In this document: one piece after another, positions 1 to 10,572 of the stretch
How the letters are laid out: every line of letters begins with the position of its first letter
How positions within the stretch are numbered: position 1 is the stretch's first letter
Assembly (NCBI RefSeq): GCF_029227915.1
Contig: NC_079885.1
Location: 24,369,001-24,429,000 of the forward strand
Origin: Hydractinia symbiolongicarpus
Taxonomy: Eukaryota > Cnidaria > Hydrozoa > Anthoathecata > Hydractiniidae
Reading direction: 5' to 3'
Length of the DNA stretch: 60,000 nt
Made by a program: the position numbers and the translations under genes
The notes under the pieces: generated by a model
The model's database searches: none
Told to the model about the DNA's origin: nothing
The model's input: the letters and a program-made list of their open reading frames with translations, nothing else

Positions 1-2341
1 GTAAGCCAAGACAAACACCTTGATTTCTCATTTCTTGTATTGTTTATTAACAGATCAAGAGATGATCCAAGTTGTCCACAGTGTCGTGAAATTATTAGGG
101 ATAATCAGGTAGAGGAATTTATATAGTTTTTCTTATCTGAAACTATTTAAAATTAGTGGTTATTAATTTAGCAGACTTATTTTTTAGGTTGTATCAAATG
201 TAATGTTACATCGTTTGATTTTGACATTAAAAGTGAAATGCTCTAACAAAGACGATTGCCATTGGTTTGGTGAGCTGGGAGATTTGGATGTAAGATTATA
301 TGTTTATTTATTGACCCTCTATCTTTGCACTGTTGTCATTCTCCCAATAATACTCAGTCCCCTGCCCAAATACAATCCTGCTATGCTGATTTTAATGCTG
401 TATTGTAAAAATTAGTGGCTTGTAGGATTGCTAGAGAATGTGCTAAATTACTTGTTAAATTAATTAAAGTTTTGTTTTGGTTCAATATTTTTCTCTTACC
501 ATTTTTTTCAATGCCTAGGATCATCTGCAGCAATGTGTTGTCAAAGACTCCAACATCAGAAGTGTGCCTTTTCATAGAAGACAGGTAAATTTAAAGTTTT
601 TGCGTGCTTGTTTCTAGTTTTGTTTTTAATAACAACAACCACGATAAGTCTTTGTTTGAAGTAACAAATTTTCAGTTAAGCCGTATTTATTAAATTTATC
701 TCGCATATAAAACTTCATTCCTCTAATATTAGGTCTAGCAATACTAAATTCTGAAAATAAACTCCTTGTTTTCGGTGTAATAAAATCAGTAAATATTTAT
801 ACTCATTAAAGTAAATTCTAATTAGTTTGTTATTTATTTTTTAGCCTAAACATTTTGCAACTAGTGAATCAATTCAGAATGATTTGTTATTGATGATTGC
901 TGAACAAGTATCCTCTCTCGAAACCAAATTAAATGGACTTGCACAAAAACAGAATGATTCTTCCATAAATTCAAAACAACACCAAGAAAAACAAAAAGAT
1001 TTAACCAGATTGAAACATGAAAGAAAGGAAAGCTCTTCAAGGGTAAACATTGCACATGCAACTCCTGACATTGTGCAGAAGCTTAAATCATTTATGAACA
1101 TTAACAATGAAAATTTCAAAACTTACTTAACCTTGCTTTTTATTGTCCTTCTTGTGTCACTGTTTTGTATCACAGCATCAGTTTTTCATTCAATGGACAA
1201 CAACAGCACAGATGATTCTCAAAGCAAAGATTCAACTTTCAAATATTTTGATAATGTGTTACAAGAGATGTCTCAAAAGTTCAACGGTTATGCATTTGAT
1301 GTTAAAAATGTGGGTGAACTGTTGAATTTTATTGTACAACAATACCTCTATGATATACGTTTGAAAGAAGATGAATATATGAATCGAATCAGTTTGTTTT
1401 ACTCCAAACAGAATAGAACTATAAACAAATTAGAAAGACACTTTAGTGAAATTCTTGATCAGTCGAGCAAAGAAATCAACAAAAATATTACGTTATATGA
1501 CCATCAAGCAAAATTGAAGTCATCTGTTGAAAATGTTGCTTCATTACAGCCCCTTCTTCATAGCACTGCGTCATACTTAAACAAGAAGATTTTTTCAGAC
1601 CTTAATGATTTAGAATATGAAGCCATGGTGAACATTCAATCTGAAGTAAAACAGATTAAATATGATCTGGAAATTCTACACACAAAACTTAACTTTCTTT
1701 CCAAACAGAAATATCTTGATAAACAAAGAAACAAACAAGTTTTCAGTTTACTTAAAGAAATGTTGAAGAATGTAACTGAAACATATCATAGAATCAACCA
1801 AACTAAACTGATGCAAGTTGTTCAACGTGAAATAGACCTTGTCAAGTTTAAATATGACACCCTATTGGCTGGTTACTATGCCAATATATCAATAGCATTT
1901 TCCTATGAAGTACGTTTCCATGGAGTAATGTCTCTACTTCAAAATCTCAACATCAGTAATGGTGCATTTATTTGGCAAATTAACACCCCAAGCATGTTAG
2001 ATTTAGATAACCAACATGCATTCTTCTCACCGATGTTTACACCAATCCCTCAAATTCAAGCAAGATTGCTTCTATACAAGGATGAGACAAAAGAGGGCTA
2101 TTGGAAGTTGACATACATTCAACATCAATCTACAGCTGTTTCCATTAGAGTTTTAATTTTAAATCCAAAGTACGAAGAACAACTACTTTGTTCTGACAGC
2201 TTGATTGGTGAACTACAGAACAATAGCACCGCAAAAGTCAACAAATACTTCAGCATACCACTTACGGTTGAAGAAATGAAAAGCAAAAGTTTTATATACA
2301 AAAGTAATATGTTTATTAAAACCATTGTAACATTAAGTTAA
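1..2341 (+). CDS. RING / TRAF-type zinc-finger protein with internal membrane segment and MATH-like C-terminus (5' end outside window)
   Basis: Four exons can be joined in frame: 54-108, 188-289, 519-584 and 845-2341, each with AG/GT borders. The first ends a RING finger (CPQC pair). The next two encode a TRAF-type zinc finger (LKVKCSN, CHWFGELGDL, DHLQQC). The last encodes a charged coiled coil, a strongly hydrophobic stretch at 1121-1187 (YLTLLFIVLLVSLFCITASV), a second long coiled coil, and a C-terminal part that resembles a TRAF-C/MATH fold (GAFIWQI, FFSPMF, KSFIYKSNMFIK). RING/TRAF-finger proteins are usually E3 ubiquitin ligases or adaptors; the membrane segment would anchor this one, but no activity can be shown. 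Candidate poly(A) signals lie near 3080 and at 3499-3504. The start of the gene is missing. RING and zinc finger are secure; the MATH assignment is moderate. Confidence 0.8.
1121..1187 (+). other. predicted transmembrane segment inside the TRAF-like protein
   Basis: About 22 uninterrupted hydrophobic residues lie between two charged coiled-coil regions. This splits the protein into a RING/zinc-finger side and a coiled-coil/MATH-like side. The topology is inferred from hydrophobicity only. Confidence 0.75.
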
Positions 2342-3634
2342 TTGATATATATTAAGGATTTTACTGCAGTGGTCAATGGAGGCTTTCTTGATTTTTTCTC
2401 TGTCTTTTTTCATTATCTCAAACAGTTGCCCTAAATATTATACATCATCCACCATGCATTGTTGAAAATTTCAACTTATGTTAACTTATGCTTAGCTATC
2501 ATTTCAAATATTTATTTATTTATTGTTAGATAATAATGTGGTGTAGGATGTTATTTATGTAAGTAAAATTTAAAACATTATTTCTATTATACACTATTTT
2601 TTATTATACATAAAATTATTTTATTTAATATTTTGTTATAAAACTGCACACTGTATATTACTATATTATTCTATATAATATTTTTGATGCAATTTTCTGA
2701 AGGTTAGCATTTCACCTGTTTCTTATTGCTTTTTTCAACATTTCTAATTGTTTTTGAATTTCTTGTTGGTGATGGTATTTCAAAACATTTATTACACGAC
2801 ACATTGTTTTATTAGCTGTATAGCAACTGGATGAGATTTTATGAAAGATAATATATACAAAACATTTTTTGTGTGTTTAATTATATATTTATATATTTGT
2901 GGCGATTGTATATTTCTAAGTGACGCTAATATTTATTTTATTTATTCTAACATACACAAAACGATATGATGTACTTTCTTGCCAATGATGACAATGGTTG
3001 CTAATTTTGGTTAAAGATTTTGGTTAAGGATTCAATGTAATCCTGGATGTCCCTAATGCTTCAAAAATTTGTCAAAAATAATAAAATATAAAATATTTTA
3101 ATATTAGGCTTATTTCTTAAATGTGTGAATGGTTTTTCATATAGGCTGTAATTTATGTATTGGATATCTTATATTTTATTTTAAATTCTCCCCTAGTTTA
3201 AAAAAAAGTATAGACTGTAGCAGAATTTCCAGGATTTAACACATTTGGAAAATGTTTATAGAAATAAGAACTCCCTCTTATAAAAAGAGAAATGTATTTT
3301 TCTTTAAAATTTGACAAGCAAAAAAACATAGAAATTTATTGATTCTAAGATGTTTTAAGAATTTTAATGATAAAGAAACCACTTAAACTTTTTTCTTTTA
3401 CAGGATAAATATTTAAATTATAAACATGTTGTACGTATGAGATTTTATTTGTTATTATATTATTACATTATTTGATTGTATATTTGGTGAATTTTATCAA
3501 TAAATTAGTTTTAAAAAATTTTCAATTTTTTGTTGGGATGTTTATGTTCCTTCACAATACTTTAAAGTTGAAACTGATATTAAGGTAGTCATTTTTACAG
3601 AGAAACATTTTTTCTTCACAGAAAATAAATAAAA
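2342..3634. other. 3' UTR and short intergenic spacer
   Basis: Very AT-rich sequence with several AATAAA-like signals, the last at 3499-3504. The gamma-SNAP start codon follows only about 130 bases later, so the two same-strand genes are tightly spaced. No coding or repeat structure was recognised. Confidence 0.6.
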
Positions 3635-6600
3635 ATGTCTTCCAAACTAAAAGATGCACTGGAACACACAAAAGCAGCTGAGAAAGCGTAAGTTGTTGTT
3701 AATTTTGTTGTTGTTGTTGTTGTTATTGTTGTTGTTATTTTTGTTGTTGTTGTTGTTGTTGTTTTTGTTTTTGTTGTTTTGTTGTTGGTTTTGTTGTATT
3801 TGGCTTCGTTATTGTAGTGGCCGTTTTAAATGATGTTTCTGTTGTTGTTGTTGTTTGTGTTGTTGTTGTTTTGTTGTTGTTTGTGTTGTTGTTGTTTTGT
3901 TGTTGTTGTTTTGTTGTTGGTTTTGTGGTATTTGTCTTCGTTATTGTAGTGGCCGTTTTAAATGATGTTTCTGTTGTTGTTTTTGTTTGTGTTGTTGTTG
4001 TTGTTGTTGTTTTAATTTAGTTTGCTTCTGTATTTTTCGTTTGTACATTTATGATGCATATATTTTAATTTTAGTTTAAAAACTGGATTTTTAAAATGGA
4101 ATCCTGACTACGATATTGCTGCTAGTGAATACACGAAAGCTGGTATGTGAATAAGTTCAATACTAACTACTGTAGTAGGTTTAACAAAAGTGTAATCCAT
4201 TCTCTACATCTTCTATATTCTTGCACATTGTTTTTTAGCGTTAGTGTCTTGATAAAACTTCTCCTAACCATTGCCATTTTAGCAACAAATTATAAACTTG
4301 CTGGTTCACCAGAAAAAGCTAAAGACGCGTATATAAAAGCTTCAGACATGCAACGAAAACTTGGATCGTATCTTTTTCAAATGCATTAAATTATTGTTTA
4401 AAAGAAGAGGAAGTTGTTAAAATGTGGTTTGTAGTACTACTAAAATCAATTATTTGGACTTTACTTTTCAAGAGATTTTTTTCTTAATACATATTTAGTT
4501 TATTTCACAGTGCCAAGTAAGTACATGTTTGATATTTTTTGTATTATTACACACGAAGATTTTAAATAAATATGAATTAATAGATTGAGACTTTGTAGAC
4601 ATGTTATAATGTTCTGTATAGTTGACGTTATTTTTGTATATAATATATATTATAAGTATAATCCAACGTTTTGCTGCAACAGGTTGCTCACACAGGCAGC
4701 TGGCATCGCTGCAGATTTGAAAGAAGCAGAAGAAGTGGTAGACCTAATGGAAAGAGCATGGTGAGCCCCTTACCATTTAATAAAACCGTATTTATATTTC
4801 ATGTTGTAGTGAAGTTGAAAATGTAGGGCGTGATATTAGTAGAGAAAAAATGTAAAGATACGTATTTTGTGTCTAGGTGGGTTTTTCTTGTGAAAAGTAT
4901 TCAAAAAAATTACACCAACAATGTTTTATGGAACATTTTTCTTCACAATCTTTTGTGGTCACGCTACTTCAAATGGTTGTTTCTATAATTTCAACCCTTA
5001 ATTATCGATTCAGTTTTTTGTTGTTGATGTTAATGTAAATTTTTTTTTTTTTAGTTCTTTATATCGAGAACACGGTGCACCAGATACTGCAGCCATGACA
5101 TTATCAAAAGCTGGAAAGTAAGTGCGCTTGTCATTTGATACATAAAACTATATATTTGTCATTTAATACATAAAACTATATATTTGTCATTTGATACATA
5201 AAACTATATATTTGTCATTTGATACATAAAACTATATATTTGTCATTTGATGCATAAAACTATATATTTGTCATTTGATACATAAAACTATATATTTGTC
5301 ATTTGATACATAAAACTATATATTTGTCATTTGATACATAAAACTATATATTTGTCATTTGATACATAAAACTATATATTTGTCATTTGATACATAAAAC
5401 TATATATTTGTCATTTGATACATAAAACTATATATTTGTCATTTGATACATAAAACTATATATTTGTCATTTGATGCATAAAACTATATATTTGTCATTT
5501 GATACATAAAACTATATATTTGTCATTTGATACATAAAACTATATATTTGTCATTTGATACATAAAACTATATATTTGTCATTTGATACATAAAACTATA
5601 TATTTGTCATTTGATACATAAAACTATATATTTGTCATTTGATGCATAAAACTATATATTTGTCATTTGATTCATAAAACTATATATTTGTCATTTGATA
5701 CATAAAACTATATATTTGTCATTTGATACATAAAACTATATATTTGTCATTTGATGCATGAAACTATATATTTGTCATTTGATGCATAAAACTATATATT
5801 TGTCATTTGATGCATAAAACTATATATTTGTCATTTGATACATAAAACTATATATTTGTCATTTGATACATAAAACTATATATTTGTCATTTGATACATA
5901 AAACTATATATTTGTCATTTGATACATAAAACTATATATTTGTCATTTGATACATAAAACTATATATTTGTCATTTGATACATAAAACTATATATTTGTC
6001 ATTTGATACATAAAACTATATATTTGTCATTTGATGCATAAAACTATATATTTGTCATTTGATGCATAAAACTATATATTTGTCATTTGATGCATAAAAC
6101 TATATATTTGTCATTTGATGCATAAAACTATATATTTGTCATTTGATACATAAAACTATATATTTGTCATTTGATACATAAAACTATATATTTGTCATTT
6201 GATACATAAAACTATATATTTGTCATTTGATACATAAAACTATATATTTGTCATTTGATACATAAAACTATATATTTGTCATTTGATACATAAAACTATA
6301 TATTTGTCATTTGATACATAAAACTATATATTTGTCATTTGATGCATAAAACTATATATTTGTCATTTGATACATAAAACTATATATTTGTCATTTGATA
6401 CATAAAACTATATATTTGTCATTTGATACATAAAACTATATATTTTGCATTTAATACATAAAACTATATATTTGGCATTTGATACATAAAACTATATATT
6501 TGTCATTTGATACATAAAACTATATATTTTGCATTTAATACATAAAACTATATATTTTGCATTTAATACATAAAACTATATATTTTGCATTTAATACATA

Positions 6601-9600
6601 AAACTATATATTTTGCATTTGATACATAAAACTATATATTTGTCATTTGATACATAAAACTATATATTTGTCATTTGATACATAAAACTATATATTTGTC
6701 ATTTAATACATAAAACTATATATTTGTCATTTGATACATAAAACTATATATTTGTCATTTAATACATAAAACTATATATTTGTCATTTGATACATAAAAC
6801 TATATATTTGTCATTTGATACATAAAACTATATATTTGTCATTTGATACATAAAACTATATATTTGTCATTTGATACATAAAACTATATATTTTGCATTT
6901 AATACATAAAACTATATATTTGGCATTTATTTTTTGTTGAATAAGGTTTCGATTATTTCTTGCAATTAACAAGCATAAAATTGACACACCTTCAGCCTAA
7001 CATACCCCTTAATAACGTGCGTCTCGCTACTTGCGGTACCATTTTGCGTGATAGATAGAATTTATATTGAGAATAACATTTTTTTAACAACTCTGAAAAA
7101 CATAATTTAAAGAGCGTTTTAAGATCGCAAAGTCATCATGGCTTCAGAAATTATCGATTATTTAAAGATTTTAGAATATTTCGATCAATGAATCTGGCAA
7201 AATCAATGATGGCAATGAATCTGTCTTTAACTGCCTATGTTAATATAACTTTTAAGAGAATAAAATATTGTTTTTTAATAAACCACTTAGCTGAATGCAC
7301 CTTGTAATTTAGGCAGTCTCAATCATGTTTTTTAATATGTATTTCAATTTCTGTTTATTAAGTCTTTGCTGCAAATTCTGCAAATTTGGTTTTTTTAATT
7401 TTAAAATAAAGCTCTTTCAGTAGATAAAAATTTATTTTTTAGGATGTGTGAAATGTCACTACCGGATAAATCAATAGATTTGTATCTCAAGGCTGCCGAT
7501 CTATGCGAAGTACATTTGCTTTTTATTTCATTATATTATATTTTATTTATTATTTTTGGTATATTTATATATATTAACTTTGTAAAGCAGACTTCATAAT
7601 TCTTACTATACTCAGCTTTAAGTAAATATAGAAATATAAATTCACGAAATATTTTTAGAAACGAAACAAACTTTTACATGCAACTCAAAGTTTTGAAGTC
7701 CTAAAAGTTTTAAAGTTGAAAAAAATACCGTCATAATTCCAAATAAATACGAAGAGTGAAGATAAATTCAATATCTAAAAAATGGTTTTTTGTTTTCATA
7801 AATTCATTTGAGGTTTGCGTTAAAAATATCCTAGCTAAAAACTGGTCTCAGCCTAGCGCTAGAGATAAACATCTTTCCACAGAGATCATGTTGAACGTCT
7901 CTCATTTTTATTTTTTTTCAAAGAATGACGACAAAGTACGAGAAGCATGTGATTATTTGAATCAAGCTGTTCGCATGCAACTAAAACAAAAAAGGTAAGT
8001 GATGTGTTGTGTTTCATTAGGTTGATGGTCCATGTACTTAACAGTCAATGCTGAAATGAAGATAACATTTTGTTCCCCATCCATTAAATTCTTTGTCGCT
8101 TTATGATACGTCTTCTTTTCGACTTTTTTTCTAAAATTTTCTTTGGAATTTTCTTCCCATTTGTAAATACCATTCATTCTCTTTTTGATCAACATACACC
8201 ACCACTTGTTAAAAAACAATCGTTACCTTATAGTTATGTCTTCATGTTTACGTTTTACGTTTCTGACCCTCATTTCCTAACCCTATTTTCTTGTACTAAC
8301 GATATTTCTTTCTTTCGCAGAGGTATAAAATCAGCAGAGACAATGAAAAAAAGAATAGTGTTACTCAAACAAGTTGGAAATGTTAATATGGCGTATAATG
8401 TAAGCATACCTGTGTTTGTGTTCAAGGTGCTGACACTGTTTGCTACAGTGGGTACCTCGACATACCAACTACCAATTTAAGTCCCCTGGTCATTATTTGG
8501 TCAATGGCGAGAGTAATGTCGAAATGACGAGTTAGCAAAACACTACACTAACTCCAACAATATCAGTCAAATTTTTTAACTCGCCAACAAGTTAGATTTC
8601 GACACCATCAAAGTACAAAGTACAAAATGAATGTTTTGATATGGAGGTTGAAATCAGTATCAGTTTTATTGCAGGGTCGGGCGAAAAATAAGGTTCTATA
8701 CGATCACAGTTATGATATGATAGTTTAAAATGTAGGTGGAGGTCAATTTTTTGATGGGGGGGGGGTATATCACAGTGCACAATATGGACCGCCTAGTTTC
8801 ATTCCTGCCACGATGCTTGTTTTTAATCATTTTTGCTTTGTTTGTTTGTTTGTTTGTTTGTTCTTATGGTTTGTTTGTGTGCTGTTTACATGTTTACTTG
8901 TTTACATATTTACTTGTTTACATGTTTAGGTGACATTAGGCATGGTTATTACCTACCTATCAGAAGGCGATTACGTATCTGCTAATGATTCTTACAATGA
9001 AGGATTCAGGTGTGTGACTTGATTTATTGAATTACTTATTCTGTTTTTAGAATGGTATTTATTTGTTCTTTATCTGGAAATGTGTAGAAGCTGAACCTTG
9101 TTTTATACCCTTGGAATATTAGAAATAGCTTTATCGTGTTACTGTGACAGTGTGTGTTGTTTTTGTTAGTAAATAATATAAGGACCCTCTGTTATTTAGC
9201 CTGAGTGGTTTTGGCGAAAGTGACCAGGCTATGTATTGTGAACATTTCTTGAAAGCATTTGAAGAAGGAGATGAAGATTTACTTTCAAAAACAAGATCAC
9301 AACCAACCGTCTTGCATTTGGATACTGAGGTATGGCTTGTTCTCTGCAGTCTGTTGTCTATATTTGAGTTTGAATCTAATGCTTTTTTTAGAAATGAATA
9401 AAGAAAAACTAAAAGTCTAGAAATGTTTTTAATTCTTTTGATGTTTTGAAATCCTTATAAATAGTATGAATCAATCCATTCTGCCCAAGCATTCAGCACG
9501 AGACTATTCTTGTGCTAAATGCTAAACAGAATGGGTTGATTCATGTCTTGGGCAGCTGTATGATTAAGCGGTTGCGTAGAAACGTCCCTTCTTCAGGACT

Positions 9601-9981
9601 CTTATTATCAAATTTGGAATCAATAGTTAACCAACTCATACGGTTTGCATAAAGGGTTTGGAAACAAAGATGAATTCCTCATTGTTTGTTCAATTTTGTA
9701 AGTTTAAGAGACACCAAAAGAAACAGTACGACACAAAATCAGGAAAATCACAAGAATGCACTAATAGAGAATTTGGGTGCTTAAGGTACAATGTATAAAG
9801 TTGTTTTGCGTCTTCGTTTTAGCTCGCAAGACTGGCGAAGTTGTTAAGATTAAGTGAAGTAGCCGTCCCAAGTAAACCAACGTCTGGTTTGAGTGAGCTA
9901 GAAGAATTTGAACAAAATGAACTGAATGAAGATGCTGCACCAGAAACTGTCGTTGATGATTTTGAAGGAGGGTTGTGTTAA
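3635..9981 (+). CDS. NAPG: gamma-SNAP (NSF attachment protein gamma), 12 exons, complete
   Basis: Soluble adaptor that recruits the ATPase NSF to SNARE complexes during membrane fusion. Exons: 3635-3687, 4075-4142, 4283-4367, 4499-4516, 4683-4760, 5055-5117, 7443-7509, 7924-7994, 8321-8399, 8930-9009, 9200-9329 and 9823-9981. They sum to 951 nt, giving 316 residues, close to the 312 of human gamma-SNAP. Family marks are the N-terminal LKTGFLKWNPDYDIAASEY block, LFHSAK, HGAPDTAAMTLSKAGK, and the exact C-terminal GGLC. The fold is a stack of TPR-like helices with no membrane segment. Splice phases are consistent throughout, and intron 6 is enlarged by a minisatellite. The protein identity is very secure; the 18-nt fourth exon is inferred from phase and homology. 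Confidence 0.95.
3690..4016 (+). repeat. imperfect (GTT)n tract with an internal duplication, intron 1 of gamma-SNAP
   Basis: Long run of GTT triplets broken by GTTTT variants. A block containing GTAGTGGCCGTTTTAAATG occurs near 3817 and again near 3948, each followed by more GTT repeats, so a segment of about 130 bp was duplicated. It is purely intronic; the valine-rich reading frame across it is not a gene. Confidence 0.9.
5129..6938 (+). repeat. 28-bp minisatellite, about 64 copies, intron 6 of gamma-SNAP
   Basis: Tandem array with a strict 28-bp period. Each unit contains TTTGTCATTTGATACAT followed by AAAACTATATA. Variants are mainly A/G at one site (GATACAT or GATGCAT) and a TTTTGCATTTAATACAT form that clusters near 6440-6610 and recurs at the right end. 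It begins about 12 bases after the exon 6 donor. There are no unique spacers. Confidence 0.97.
6939..7442 (+). other. remainder of gamma-SNAP intron 6
   Basis: Unique AT-rich intron sequence except for about 45 bp at 7015-7060, which matches in inverse orientation a repeat at 48857-48910 (shared core GCGTCTCGCTACTTGCG). No coding potential seen. Confidence 0.6.
9466..9544. repeat. short inverted repeat in gamma-SNAP intron 11
   Basis: Arms ATGAATCAATCCATTCTG and CAGAATGGGTTGATTCAT pair with one mismatch. An inner AGCATT..AGCAC / GTGCT..ATGCT pair extends the hairpin. It resembles a small foldback element; no target duplication was established. Confidence 0.7.
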
Positions 9982-10572
9982 CAAATTTCAATGAAATTAT
10001 AGAGAGAAAAGATTTGTTAAAAAATTTTGTTAAACTGTAAACGCAAAAACAAACCAAGGTTAATTTCCAAAATATTAATTCACTCTCACACTGTTTAACT
10101 CTCAAATTTTCAATGCTAGCCAAAATACAATTTGTCTAGTAATGTTTTTTATATTTATATGTATATATATATAATGATATGGAATAGATAAATGCAACAT
10201 TTGATCAATTATCAATGAAATTTAAAACGGATATTGATTCATATTGTGTTTACTATGATGGAGTTTTGTGCTGTGATACCGCGCGCTAGTCACCACTCTC
10301 GATTATAATGTAGGCGAAGTTTCCTCGATACGCCAGTAAATAACACTTCACCGAAAAAATGCTGCAAAATTTCGTTATTAATTTGTGCATACATTCATGA
10401 TTTGTGAAAAAATATCCAGGATGCCTTTAAATTTCTAACCATCGCTTTTTCCGCCGAATTCAATCTGGATAGAAATGAATCATTGTAAGTTTGGAAAGGC
10501 CGTTCTTAATTAACATTTTCTCACAATCAAAGTGATCATACATTTTCCCTGTCATGCATAAGACTAATAGCA
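9982..10572. other. 3' flank of gamma-SNAP
   Basis: AT-rich non-coding sequence between the gamma-SNAP stop codon and the 3' end of the LINE. No gene, RNA gene or repeat recognised. Confidence 0.5.

Noticed and set aside
3817-4020. Valine/phenylalanine-rich open frame
   Set aside because: It is the GTT repeat of gamma-SNAP intron 1.
4147-4389. Stand-alone 80-residue ORF
   Set aside because: It is intron 2 plus exon 3 of gamma-SNAP read through.
5129-6938. CRISPR-like regular array
   Set aside because: The units are contiguous with no unique spacers, and the context is a eukaryotic intron: a minisatellite.
7756-7998. Stand-alone 80-residue ORF
   Set aside because: Only its last 23 codons (exon 8 of gamma-SNAP) are coding; the rest is intron.
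8103-8480. 125-residue ORF
   Set aside because: Intron sequence around gamma-SNAP exon 9 (8321-8399).
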